A stretch of DNA of 64,000 nt, taken from assembly GCA_020631215.1 (NCBI GenBank), contig JAHDHS010000004.1, positions 1 through 64,000 of the forward strand, in the 5' to 3' direction. Shown here in pieces: positions 44,240-52,990 of this stretch. Position numbers and translations under genes: made by a program. This DNA is from Hellea sp. GTDB taxonomy: Bacteria; Pseudomonadota; Alphaproteobacteria; Caulobacterales; Maricaulaceae. The first letter of the stretch is position 1. Every line of letters starts with the position of its first letter. The notes beneath the pieces were generated by a model. The model was not told the origin of the DNA. It made no database searches and saw nothing but the letters and a program-made list of their open reading frames with translations.

Positions 44240-45940
44240 TTAGGCTAATCCCACGATTTGTCCGTCTTCGTCCAGCCCGATATCCAGCGCGGCGGGATGG
44301 CGCGGCAGACCCGGCATTCGCATAATGGTTCCGCAAATCGCGACGACAAAACCCGCCCCGGCATTCAGCGTGGCCTCACGTACTTCAACGACATGGTCGC
44401 TGGTCGCGCCGAGCTTTTTCGGGTCGGTTGAAAAACTTGACTGTGTCTTCGCAATACAAATCGGCAAATGCCCAAAGCCCATTTTTTCAACTTCACGGAA
44501 CGTGCTTCGAGCGGAGGCACTGATCACTACGGACTCCGCCCGGTAGATTTCTTTGGCGACCTTTTCGACCTTGACGGCCATCTTGTCACTGTCCTCATAC
44601 ATCAGGTTGATGGTTGGTTTCGGCTTATCCAGCTCAGCTTTCACAGCTTGCGCCAAGTCTTCGGCGCCTGCGCCGCCTTCGGCCCAATGTCTGGCAATGA
44701 CCATCTGAACGCCTTCACGGTCACACACCTCTTTGACAACTGCGATCTCTTCATCTGTATCATGCACAAAATGGTTGATTGAAACGACCGGCATAACACC
44801 AAATTTTTTCAAGTTTTGAATGTGACGCTCAACATTCACACAGCCCTCACGCACGGCATCGACATTGGCTGGCCCCAGATCATTTTTGGCAACCCCGCCC
44901 TGCATTTTCATCGCGCGAATGGTGCATACCAGAACCACAGCATCCGGACGCAATCCAGACTGACGACACTTAATATCCAAGAATTTTTCAGCCCCTAGGT
45001 CAGCCCCAAATCCGGCTTCTGTGACGACGACATCTGCCAGTTTCAGCGCAGTTTGTGTTGCGACAACCGAATTACAGCCATGGGCGATATTCGCAAACGG
45101 CCCGCCATGGATGAAGGCCATATTATGTTCAATGGACTGCACAAGGTTTGGCTGGAAAGCGTCTTTCAGCAGAACCGTTACAGCCCCGTCTGCGCCGAGG
45201 TCGCGAACTGTGACAGGCTTCTTTTTGTGCGTTTTCGCAACAATAATATCGCCAATCCGCTTTTGTAGGTCTTTCAAATCTGTAGCGAGGCAGAAAATGG
45301 CCATGATTTCAGAAGCGACTGTGATGTCAAACCCACCTTCACGGACAATACCCTGTGTCGGGCCTCCCAAGCCCATAACAATATGGCGCAAGGCCCGGTC
45401 ATTCATATCGACAACGCGGCGCCATGTGATGCGGCGCGGATCAATATCAAGCTCATTGCCCCACTGCATGTGGTTATCCAGCATCGCAGAAATCAGACTA
45501 TGAGCTGAGGTGATCGCGTGAAAGTCACCATTGAAATGCAAATTAATGTCTTCCATTGGCAGAACCTGCGCGCGCCCCCCACCGGCAGCACCGCCTTTCA
45601 TACCAAAACACGGCCCCAAAGATGGCTCGCGCAGACAAACCATAGAATTTACGCCGATACGATTTAATCCGTCATTTAGCCCAACACTGGTAGTTGTCTT
45701 TCCCTCTCCCGCCGGGGTCGGCGTGACAGCAGTGACAAGCACCAACTTGCCGTCTTTTTTTGACTTCAGCCCATCAATATAATCCAAAGAAAGCTTAGCT
45801 TTGTAATGACCAAAGGGCACCAACGCCTCTGCCGGAATACCAAGCTTTTCTTCAGCAAGCGGCAATAAAGGTTTCATGACTGCTGCGCGGGCAATTTCAA
45901 TATCGGGAGCTCCGGGCGCGGGCAAATTCTGTTGTGTCAT
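44240..45940 (-). CDS. fhs: Formate-tetrahydrofolate ligase
   Basis: 566 residues, the usual length. The ATP site [10 protein letters not shown] is at 75-84, with the family segments [19 protein letters not shown] and [13 protein letters not shown]. It interconverts formate + ATP + THF and 10-formyl-THF. In this operon it likely runs to release formate and ATP from folate-bound C1 units. It is the first gene of the minus-strand operon and starts 93 bases from the 12-bp repeat pair that may control it. folD is not present in the window. Confidence 0.95.
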   Translation of the reverse strand: MTQQNLPAPGAPDIEIARAAVMKPLLPLAEEKLGIPAEALVPFGHYKAKLSLDYIDGLKSKKDGKLVLVTAVTPTPAGEGKTTTSVGLNDGLNRIGVNSMVCLREPSLGPCFGMKGGAAGGGRAQVLPMEDINLHFNGDFHAITSAHSLISAMLDNHMQWGNELDIDPRRITWRRVVDMNDRALRHIVMGLGGPTQGIVREGGFDITVASEIMAIFCLATDLKDLQKRIGDIIVAKTHKKKPVTVRDLGADGAVTVLLKDAFQPNLVQSIEHNMAFIHGGPFANIAHGCNSVVATQTALKLADVVVTEAGFGADLGAEKFLDIKCRQSGLRPDAVVLVCTIRAMKMQGGVAKNDLGPANVDAVREGCVNVERHIQNLKKFGVMPVVSINHFVHDTDEEIAVVKEVCDREGVQMVIARHWAEGGAGAEDLAQAVKAELDKPKPTINLMYEDSDKMAVKVEKVAKEIYRAESVVISASARSTFREVEKMGFGHLPICIAKTQSSFSTDPKKLGATSDHVVEVREATLNAGAGFVVAICGTIMRMPGLPRHPAALDIGLDEDGQIVGLA

Positions 45941-46033
45941 ATATCTTTGACGGCGTGGCCGCCTCCCCTTTAATTCGCAGGCTTACCGCCATTGCTGTTG
46001 CTCAGACTAATAATAAGTTCACGCGCGGCTTAC

Positions 46034-46066
46034 TAAATTACGACATTCAATTGTTAAATTACGACA
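46034..46066. promoter_or_regulatory. Direct-repeat operator candidate, divergent fhs/dddP promoter
   Basis: TAAATTACGACA occurs at 46034-46045 and again exactly at 46055-46066, start-to-start 21 bp, two helical turns, on the same face of the DNA. AraC-family regulators bind such paired direct half-sites. It lies between the fhs operon (starts 45940, minus) and the dddP-like gene (starts 46234, plus), whose operon includes a GlxA/AraC-type regulator. No other copy of the pair was noticed in the window. Confidence 0.6.
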
Positions 46067-46233
46067 CCACACACTTATCATCTCAAGTCATCCTTTCCAA
46101 GAAGTAGGCTGAGGGCTGCACTACATCTAATACTCAAAATTATAAAAAACGATATCCGGCCTTCTCGGCACTTTTTCTCTGACACATTTTAAATGGACTG
46201 TTATCACATGCCGGAAAGTTTGGAGTGAAGGTT

Positions 46234-47520
46234 ATGTCACTATCACGCAATCGCAAAATTGGGCCTAAGCCAGGCGAAAACGACACGCCAACCATTGGCC
46301 CAACAGACCGTGCCATTTCGGAACTAACACGGCTCGGGCTGACGCTGCCGGATGAGTCTGCCATGAATACTTATCGTCTAGGTCGGGTGACCGAACAGCT
46401 TAAACAACGCGATCTCGGCGGTATCCTTTTGTTTGATCCGATCAATATACGTTTCGCGACGGGCGCACAGAATATGCAAGTTTGGACGTCCCGAAATATT
46501 TCACGCGCCGCTTTCATATCGGCCGATGGTTACATTGTTCTGTGGGACTTTGTTCGCTGCGAACACCTGACAGCTCACCTGCCGCTAATCAATGAGGTTC
46601 GCAACAGCGCTGGGGCTCTCTATTTCTCTTATGGAGACCAAGAAATTCAGGCGGCTGATAGTTTCACCCGACAAGTCATAGATGTCATGCATGAGCATAA
46701 TTGCGGGCAGCGCATTGCTGTAGATATGACGGATGTTGCAACATCCAACAGTCTCGCCCAACAGCAAATTCAAGTCTTGCCAGGACAAGGCGTGATGGAA
46801 CATGCAAGGCTAATCAAAGGCCCAGATGAAATAAAAGCCATGCGCTGCGCTGTTGCCGCATGTGAGCTCTCAGTCGGAGAAATGCACCAAGCGATGAAGC
46901 CGGGAATAGCCGAAGTTGAATTATGGTCTGTACTACATGCTGGAAATATTGCCCGTGGCGGCGAGTGGATTGAAACGCGCCTCGTAGCTTCAGGCCCGCG
47001 AACGAATCCCTGGATGCAAGAAGCTGGCCCACGCAAATTGAAGGATGGAGATCTTTTCGCCTTCGATACGGATATGGTTGGGCTGTACGGTTATTGCTGT
47101 GACATGTCCCGAACTTGGTATGTCGGGGACAGCACGCCAAGTGCCGAACAGAAAGCCGCCTACCAAGCAGCCTATGATCACATCACTGAAAACATCCAGC
47201 TGCTCAAGCCAGGTACATTATTTAAAGAACTGACATTTGGCGGACATCAATTACCGCCGGAATATGCCGCTCAGCGATATTGCGTGAAGATGCATGGCGT
47301 TGGCATGTGCGATGAGTTTCCATCTATCTATTACCCCGAAGATTACATAGAGGGTGCATTTGACTATGTTGTACAACCCGGTATGTGCTTTACAGTCGAA
47401 GCCTATATGGGAAAAGTCGGTGGACAAGACGGCGTGAAACTGGAAAATCAGGTTTTGATTACAGAAGACGGCCATGAAAACCTATGTGCCTACCCTTATG
47501 AGGAAAAACTGCTGAGTTGA
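46234..47520 (+). CDS. dddP: DddP-like DMSP lyase (M24 peptidase fold)
   Basis: 428 residues from the ATG at 46234 (GGAG and AAGG upstream; a GTG at 46225 is the alternative). Metal-type residues and their spacing agree with the DddP crystal structure as I recall it: Asp278, Asp280, Asp290, His354, Glu389 and Glu404, and the proposed nucleophile Asp360 in MHGVGMCDE. DddP cleaves dimethylsulfoniopropionate to dimethylsulfide and acrylate. Also visible are GPTDRAI near the N-terminus, LLFDPINIRFATG and IETRLVASGPRTNPW. Creatinase or Xaa-Pro peptidase relatives are less alike. It heads the operon dddP - DUF1289 - glxA-type. Confidence 0.85.
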   Translation: MSLSRNRKIGPKPGENDTPTIGPTDRAISELTRLGLTLPDESAMNTYRLGRVTEQLKQRDLGGILLFDPINIRFATGAQNMQVWTSRNISRAAFISADGYIVLWDFVRCEHLTAHLPLINEVRNSAGALYFSYGDQEIQAADSFTRQVIDVMHEHNCGQRIAVDMTDVATSNSLAQQQIQVLPGQGVMEHARLIKGPDEIKAMRCAVAACELSVGEMHQAMKPGIAEVELWSVLHAGNIARGGEWIETRLVASGPRTNPWMQEAGPRKLKDGDLFAFDTDMVGLYGYCCDMSRTWYVGDSTPSAEQKAAYQAAYDHITENIQLLKPGTLFKELTFGGHQLPPEYAAQRYCVKMHGVGMCDEFPSIYYPEDYIEGAFDYVVQPGMCFTVEAYMGKVGGQDGVKLENQVLITEDGHENLCAYPYEEKLLS

Positions 47521-47521
47521 T

Positions 47522-47779
47522 ATGTCCGAGCATGACCCACTAGAACCCATAGATAGCCCCTGCCAGCTTGTTTGTTCCATGGACAAGGAGAGCGGCCATT
47601 GTTTCGGCTGTGGACGCACCACTGATGAAATCGCCTATTGGACACTGAAAACCAAGCAAGAACGTGATGAAATTCTTGCTCTACTTCCCGCCCGTATGCC
47701 GCCACTACGCATCAAACTCGAAGAACGCAGATCCCGGCGGCGGGTCAATAAACGCCGCAGAACCAACCCCGAGCCATAA
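47522..47779 (+). CDS. DUF1289 family protein
   Basis: 85 residues. The family pattern of cysteines is present: SPCQLVCSMDKESGHCFGCGRTTDEI, followed by W and a helical segment. The C-terminus is very rich in Arg. The function is unknown; such small proteins are common in proteobacteria and probably bind a metal. It starts one base after the dddP stop and ends directly at the next start codon, so the three genes are an operon. Confidence 0.82.
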   Translation: MSEHDPLEPIDSPCQLVCSMDKESGHCFGCGRTTDEIAYWTLKTKQERDEILALLPARMPPLRIKLEERRSRRRVNKRRRTNPEP

Positions 47780-48739
47780 ATGTTCGGAACCGTCCGCAAG
47801 TCCCCTCAAACGATCGGGTTCTTGCTGCTTCCAGAATTTTCGATGATTGCCTTCACGGCCTCGATCGAGCCCTTACGCGCTGCCAACCGAATCAAGCGTG
47901 AAGATCTGTATCATTGGAAAACCATAAGTCATGATGGCAAAGCGGTTATGGCCAGTAATGGAGTTACCATCACGCCTGATATTGGTTTGGATGATAACTC
48001 GTCATGCGACGTCATTTTTGTGTGTTCGGGTGTGAAACCTCACCGCAACCTTCCCAACAATCTGAACGGGAAGCTTCGCAGTCTGGTCCGTAAAGGCATG
48101 TCTCTGGGCAGTGTCTGTACGGGTTCCGTTGCGCTGGCAGAGGCTGGATTGCTCAATGGATATCGCTGCACTATCCATTGGGAAAACATCGAAGGCTTTG
48201 CCGAGCGCTATCCTGATCTGGACATTACGGCGACATTGTTTGAAGTGGACCGCAACCGATATACTTGTTCGGGCGGTACAGCGCCTTTGGATATGATGAT
48301 CCATTCTATACGGCTGGATCATGGTGAAACCCTGGCTTTGAATGTCGCTGAGCAAATGTTGATGAGCTTTGTCAGAGAGCCCGAGGCAGACCAGCGAATG
48401 GCGATTGAGCACCGCACAGGCATCCGTCACCCCAAATTACTGAGTGCCATTGCCTATATGGAGGCGCATGTTGAAAACCCCATCGCGTTGACGGAACTGT
48501 GTCACGAAGTTGGCCTATCCCTGCGCCAATTGGAACGGCTCTTCAAAAGTAAAATCAATACAACACCGGCCCGCTATTATCTGGAGCTTCGCCTTAGAAG
48601 AGCCCGGCAATTACTCCGCCAAACCCCTATGTCTGTTATGGAAATCGCAATCGCCACGGGATTTTCATCCGCGTCGCATTTCACACAAAGCTACCGCAAA
48701 TCCATGGGTTACCCACCCTCTGAAGAGCGGCAAAAATAA
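47780..48739 (+). CDS. GlxA-family AraC-type transcriptional regulator
   Basis: 319 residues: a DJ-1/PfpI-like N-terminal domain (about 10-190, with SVCTGSVALAEAGLL and CTIHWENIEGF) and a C-terminal AraC HTH pair (LTELCHEVGLSLRQLERLF and VMEIAIATGFSSASHFTQSYRKSMGYPPS). This plan is that of GbdR, CdhR and ArgR of Pseudomonas, which sense glycine betaine/dimethylglycine, carnitine and arginine. The ATG follows the DUF1289 stop at once. Betaine or DMSP are likely signals. The 12-bp direct repeat upstream of dddP is a candidate site. The convergent MFS gene ends adjoining. Confidence 0.88.
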   Translation: MFGTVRKSPQTIGFLLLPEFSMIAFTASIEPLRAANRIKREDLYHWKTISHDGKAVMASNGVTITPDIGLDDNSSCDVIFVCSGVKPHRNLPNNLNGKLRSLVRKGMSLGSVCTGSVALAEAGLLNGYRCTIHWENIEGFAERYPDLDITATLFEVDRNRYTCSGGTAPLDMMIHSIRLDHGETLALNVAEQMLMSFVREPEADQRMAIEHRTGIRHPKLLSAIAYMEAHVENPIALTELCHEVGLSLRQLERLFKSKINTTPARYYLELRLRRARQLLRQTPMSVMEIAIATGFSSASHFTQSYRKSMGYPPSEERQK

Positions 48740-49984
48740 TTACTTTTTGCGTTTCAAAATCATGCGTGGATCGGCACGTAAGATCAAGTTCATAGAGCGC
48801 GGCCTCGGGATTGTGACGTAATCTGTGAGTTGGCGCGGCACGCGGCGAACAACAATCCGCAGCGCGGCATAAACCGCCAATAAGGCATGAACACCCGCTG
48901 TGAACGCAAATAATGCTGACGGCCCAAACTCCGACATGACCAAAGGTGCCAGCGATGGCCCGATCACCGAGCCTATACCATATATTAGAAGCAGCCCCCC
49001 GCTGATCGCAACAAATTCATGCGGCTCAGCGAAATCATTCGCATGGGCTGCGCTCATGCCGTAAATCTGCATAGCGAACATGCCGTAAAGCGCTCCGCCT
49101 ATTAGCATGAACGAAAGCGAATTTGGTGCCATATACCAAGAAAACAAACCCGCTCCTGCAGCTCCGACCGCCGCCATGAATAAGACTGCGCGCCGACCAA
49201 TTTTATCGGACAGGAAACCTGCGGGCCATTGCAAGACGGCCCCAGAAAAAATCACAATGCTCATAAAAGTTGAGACTATAACAACCGGATGACCCAGTTG
49301 CTGTACAAAAACCGGCGCAACACCCCAAAAAGCGCCATTGGCCAGACCGACGCCGAAACAACCAACTACAGCCAGCGGTGATGTCTTGATGAGTTTTTTC
49401 AAATTCAGCGATGTCTGCGTCACCGGAACAGGTGTCTTGGCCGCCGATAATGAAATCGGGAAAATCGCCAGACAAATTAAGATCGCAACCAATGAGAACA
49501 AGATAAACTCACCTGGTTTCGCCAGAACCAGCATGAACTGCCCAGCCGTAACGGCCGCCAAATCCACCATCCGGTAAATCGACAAAACCTGTCCGCGTTG
49601 CTGATTTGGGGTTTGCTCATTGATCCAGCTTTCGATCAACATATAGAGCCCTGCAAAACTAAACCCGACCAAAATTCGAAGTATGATCCAAACGGGAATG
49701 TTTAGGAAAATCGCATGGATGAGAGATGCCGCAGCAATAATCGACGACAGAGCCGCAAAAACCCGGACATGGCCGACCCGTTTGACCAAATGTGGCGTGC
49801 CAAAACAGCCGCCGATAAACCCCATAAAATAGGCTGAGGTCATTAAGCCAATCGCCTCTACAGGGAACCCCTCGACCTGTGCTCGCACTGCAATCAAGGT
49901 CGACATCAATCCACCCCCGGCGAGCAAAATCGCCGCAGAGATCAACAAAGCGCCAACGGATGAAAGAACAGCCTTCATGGCCAA
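48740..49984 (-). CDS. MFS transporter, 12 TM
   Basis: 414 residues with twelve hydrophobic segments and the motifs FGTPHLVKRVGHVR and DKIGRRAVLF in the loops 2-3 and 8-9. It belongs to the general sugar/drug-like MFS group; the substrate is unknown. It follows fdhD by 6 bases and ends next to the GlxA-type regulator gene. Given the neighbours it could move formate-related or methylated compounds, but nothing in the sequence tells. Confidence 0.82.
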   Translation of the reverse strand: MAMKAVLSSVGALLISAAILLAGGGLMSTLIAVRAQVEGFPVEAIGLMTSAYFMGFIGGCFGTPHLVKRVGHVRVFAALSSIIAAASLIHAIFLNIPVWIILRILVGFSFAGLYMLIESWINEQTPNQQRGQVLSIYRMVDLAAVTAGQFMLVLAKPGEFILFSLVAILICLAIFPISLSAAKTPVPVTQTSLNLKKLIKTSPLAVVGCFGVGLANGAFWGVAPVFVQQLGHPVVIVSTFMSIVIFSGAVLQWPAGFLSDKIGRRAVLFMAAVGAAGAGLFSWYMAPNSLSFMLIGGALYGMFAMQIYGMSAAHANDFAEPHEFVAISGGLLLIYGIGSVIGPSLAPLVMSEFGPSALFAFTAGVHALLAVYAALRIVVRRVPRQLTDYVTIPRPRSMNLILRADPRMILKRKK

Positions 49985-49990
49985 TCCCCT

Positions 49991-50809
49991 TTAATGCAGC
50001 CTAACGGCGCCTTCGCCGGATCGTGCGTAAATCGCCATATTTGCCTCTCTCGCTTTACGCAAGGCAAATGCTGTTGGTCCGGACACGGACAACAAGGCTG
50101 TGACCCCCCGCCGGCCGGCTTTCTCAACAATTTCATAGGAACAGCGGCTGGACATAATCACGAATCCGCTTTGCACATCCACCCTCGATAGCGCCATAGC
50201 GCCAAGTAATTTATCCAGCGCATTATGCCGTCCCACATCCTCGCGCGCCATCAAAATAGTCCCGGACAGATCGGCCCAAGCGGCTGCATGATTGCTGCGG
50301 GTTTTGGCATTTATCGGTTGATGCTCAGAAAGCTCCGCTATGGATTTACGCATTGCGGCGTCTGATAATTCACGGCGCGTTTTTGCAACTGGCGAAAGTG
50401 TTTTGAACAGAGTGTCCACATTTTCCAGCCCGCAGAGCCCGCAACTCGCACTGCCAACCATATTCCGTCGGCGCTGGGTGATGTCCAGTTTCTCAACCGC
50501 CTCATCCGAAATCTTGAACCTTAAGTCTGCGCCTTTATTCGATAGAATAATTTCCAGAGATTTGATCTCCTCGGGAGATTGAATAATTTCTTCGGTCAAT
50601 GAAAATCCGACCGCAAAATCCAGCAAATCATTCGGCGTTCCCATCATCACCGCGTAATTTCGGCGGTTATAAACGAAGGCAATCGGGACCTCCTCGGGGA
50701 TAAACCAATCACCGTCTCCAGCCCGCACAGACATAGCCGTCTGCGCCGGCTCTCCGCGCACCGTCACCGCAAAGGGGGCATTATCCATCTGTGACGGCGT
50801 ATCAGTCAT
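49991..50809 (-). CDS. fdhD: Formate dehydrogenase accessory sulfurtransferase FdhD
   Basis: 272 residues from the ATG at 50809, with GGAAG as ribosome site. The sulfur-transfer cysteines are in SASCGLCG (Cys123 and Cys126), followed by the conserved MAREDVGRHNALDKL and the SSRCSYEIVEKA segment. FdhD passes sulfur to the molybdenum cofactor of formate dehydrogenase. No formate dehydrogenase gene lies within the window, so the enzyme is encoded elsewhere. Its place beside the C1 island fits formate as end product. Confidence 0.93.
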   Translation of the reverse strand: MTDTPSQMDNAPFAVTVRGEPAQTAMSVRAGDGDWFIPEEVPIAFVYNRRNYAVMMGTPNDLLDFAVGFSLTEEIIQSPEEIKSLEIILSNKGADLRFKISDEAVEKLDITQRRRNMVGSASCGLCGLENVDTLFKTLSPVAKTRRELSDAAMRKSIAELSEHQPINAKTRSNHAAAWADLSGTILMAREDVGRHNALDKLLGAMALSRVDVQSGFVIMSSRCSYEIVEKAGRRGVTALLSVSGPTAFALRKAREANMAIYARSGEGAVRLH

Positions 50810-50972
50810 GAAATCTTCCATAATTCAGTCTACCGATCCATCAAGCGATTTGTTGACACTCTTCGGCGCAAGCTGATCAGCAGAGTCAGTTATGCTCTCT
50901 AGGGTATTCTTGCGCTTCGGACAGGTTGCGATGCTTATCGACTAAGTCAGACAGAACTTTGGCACGTCGTAT

Positions 50973-51884
50973 CTAGTTCATGATATGGGCGGCGACGCTT
51001 TTCATAACTTCGCCTATTGTCGTGAATTTTTTTGTTAGAGGTGAAGCGTTTCGCCAGACAAGGCTAATCTCTCTTTGCGCAAGCTTGTGATCAATGCGGC
51101 GGACGATGAGTTGTGGATCACGTTTAGCTTCCGAAATGGCATATAGGCTGGGTAATATAGCAATGCCGCCTCCCATCGATGCCATCTGGCGCAAAGCATC
51201 GAGACTTGTGCCTTCATATTCACCGCTGGCTGTCGCCCCGGCCTTGGCCGCAAGGTCTTTGACGACGGTTGCGAATTTATGACCATAACCCAGCGTTAAA
51301 AATTCCCGGCCTTTCAAAGCCATAAGCGGGATTGCGTCACGTGAGCTCGCCAGAACGTCGTCAGGGGCAACGCAGATATAAATATTCTCCCGGACTATAT
51401 TGATGCTTTGCGTATCAGGATGATCTTCTGCAGTTGATAATATCAAGTCAAACCGTCCATCAGACAGATGCTCTTGTAAATCAACTGTGCGTTCCTCCCG
51501 CACGAACAAGCGTAGCTCCGGATAAGCGGCATGCAACTCTCGTGTGACTTGTGGCAATAAATACGGGCCAACAGTCGGCAAGACACCCAATTTGATCCGG
51601 CCTGAAAAAGTACCCTCAGCCTCCCGTGCGAGGACTTTTAGCTCCTCCACCTGACGTAAAACAATACGGGCTCGGGCCACCACGTCTTTGCCGATCGGTG
51701 TTAGCAGCGCGCCATGACGACCGCGCTCTAGCAAGGAGGCCCCAAGATGATCTTCCATGTCTTTGACTTGTGCGGACAAGCTGGGCTGGCTGACATAGGT
51801 GGTTTTCGCCGCCGCGCTAAACGTCCCGGTATCAGCAATAGCGACTAAATATTCTAACTGTCTAAGTGTGGGCTTCATACGCAT
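50973..51884 (-). CDS. LysR family regulator, OxyR-like without redox cysteines
   Basis: 303 residues. The N-terminal winged helix (MKPTLRQLEYLVAIADTGTFSAAA, SQPSLSAQVKDMEDHLG) and the substrate domain are those of the OxyR/CysB-like group, but the region equal to the OxyR Cys199-Cys208 reads LTLGYGHKFATVV without cysteine, so peroxide sensing is not expected. It is 163 bases from fdhD on the same strand. LysR proteins often sit beside formate dehydrogenase genes, so it may regulate formate metabolism. Confidence 0.85.
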   Translation of the reverse strand: MRMKPTLRQLEYLVAIADTGTFSAAAKTTYVSQPSLSAQVKDMEDHLGASLLERGRHGALLTPIGKDVVARARIVLRQVEELKVLAREAEGTFSGRIKLGVLPTVGPYLLPQVTRELHAAYPELRLFVREERTVDLQEHLSDGRFDLILSTAEDHPDTQSINIVRENIYICVAPDDVLASSRDAIPLMALKGREFLTLGYGHKFATVVKDLAAKAGATASGEYEGTSLDALRQMASMGGGIAILPSLYAISEAKRDPQLIVRRIDHKLAQREISLVWRNASPLTKKFTTIGEVMKSVAAHIMN

Positions 51885-51953
51885 AGCATAAACACAAACT
51901 ATACAGATTAGACAGAATTAATATTTATCTTATGCATTATTTTCGACCGCCCC

Positions 51954-51983
51954 AAAAAAAGGCCCCGCAGCAATTGCAGGGCC
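51954..51983 (-). terminator. Rho-independent terminator of delta carbonic anhydrase gene
   Basis: On the minus strand GGCCCTGCA and TGCGGGGCC form a 9-bp stem (one G-T pair) with a 5-base loop, followed by seven T. It lies 28 bases after the carbonic anhydrase stop. Confidence 0.88.
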
Positions 51984-52010
51984 CAGCTCACTTCAGGGGA
52001 AGAAAAGAGC

Positions 52011-52850
52011 TTACTGAATGGGTGACAGCAATTCCGGTGCTGTTACTAATTGGCGAACGCCATGTGACTTGGTCTCATTAAAGACATTACCTTGCTCGGC
52101 CCAACGATGAAGCGATCCGATATCGACACGCGCACAATTCGGACGCACAGACCATGTTACATTTAATGGGGAACAGGTAGACTGATCATAGCTGGGTCCA
52201 GTCGTTGAGCCTCTGAAGACAACCGGATCACCCGTATTGGACGGAATCATTTTCGGTTGATGCTTACCGTTTCTCATAGTTTGCCCATAAGCCATCTCTG
52301 TGAAGTCCAGAGCATTTTCAGGATCATTCACAACCAGGAACACCTGTGCTTCTACGCGCAGTAATGGATCTGTACATGTGTCTGACAAACACGACCCCAA
52401 GCCCTCGCCCGGCGTGATGTCACAAGATGTATGCACCCAATGCACTTCTATAGTGTCACCGGGCTTCACGCCTTTATAAGCGCCTTTACCATCCATAGGG
52501 TCAGTGAGCTCTTCTGCCGTTAGATCCTTGCTGTCGTTACATGCGTAACCACCGCTATCACTATTATTAATGAAAACACTAAAGCCGGGGCCTTTATGTT
52601 CAGCATTTGTATGGGTGTGGATATTACAGAGGTTCAGCTCGGTCGACGCTGGAGCCATCTTGAACATGACAGGGTTTGTGCCCGTCAGGCTACTGATATC
52701 TCGTGGGGTCTGCGGGCCCATATCCGTACAAAGATTGGTAGCTTCAGCTTTAGTGGCATCTGTCATTGCAGATGTATCAGAGGCTTTATCGCCCGAACAA
52801 GCCGACAATAAAATCGAACTGGCAGCGAGGGATATGTAGAGTGAGCGCAT
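52011..52850 (-). CDS. Delta-class carbonic anhydrase-like lipoprotein
   Basis: 279 residues from the ATG at 52850, chosen because AAGGAC lies 7 bases upstream. A signal peptide and lipobox SAC (about residue 18, LLSACSG) give a lipoprotein. Visible are GPQTPRDI, NLCNIHTHTNAEHKGPGFSV with three His that may bind zinc, and Cys-rich loops. These match the bacterial relatives of diatom delta carbonic anhydrase TWCA1. It would act in the periplasm or at the outer membrane, unlike the cytoplasmic beta enzyme at 27 kb. It stands on its own transcript. Confidence 0.82.
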   Translation of the reverse strand: MRSLYISLAASSILLSACSGDKASDTSAMTDATKAEATNLCTDMGPQTPRDISSLTGTNPVMFKMAPASTELNLCNIHTHTNAEHKGPGFSVFINNSDSGGYACNDSKDLTAEELTDPMDGKGAYKGVKPGDTIEVHWVHTSCDITPGEGLGSCLSDTCTDPLLRVEAQVFLVVNDPENALDFTEMAYGQTMRNGKHQPKMIPSNTGDPVVFRGSTTGPSYDQSTCSPLNVTWSVRPNCARVDIGSLHRWAEQGNVFNETKSHGVRQLVTAPELLSPIQ

Positions 52851-52952
52851 GGTTTGTCCTTTTTTCAAAATACTAAGCACCCGGCGAGCCAGGCGGCAAT
52901 CTGATGCGGCAATTATGAGAGAATTACAATAAGTAAAATGACAAATAATCTA

Positions 52953-52978
52953 TAGGGTATATAGAAATACCCTATATA
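52953..52978. repeat. Perfect AT-rich inverted repeat
   Basis: TATAGGGTAT (52953-52962) and ATACCCTATA (52969-52978) are perfect complements with a 6-base loop. It lies 12 bases after the DUF2200 stop and about 100 bases before the delta carbonic anhydrase start, both on the minus strand. No T-run follows, so it could be a weak terminator or an operator for the carbonic anhydrase gene. Confidence 0.5.
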
Positions 52979-52990
52979 AAAATCGAAAGA

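Noticed and set aside
45941..46233. SAM, SAH or cobalamin riboswitch in front of the C1 operon
   Set aside because: No conserved riboswitch core could be recognised; only the direct repeats stand out.
51883..51902. ATAG-N12-CTAT palindrome over the LysR start codon as autoregulatory site
   Set aside because: Spacing differs from the usual T-N11-A LysR site and the match is too short to separate from chance.
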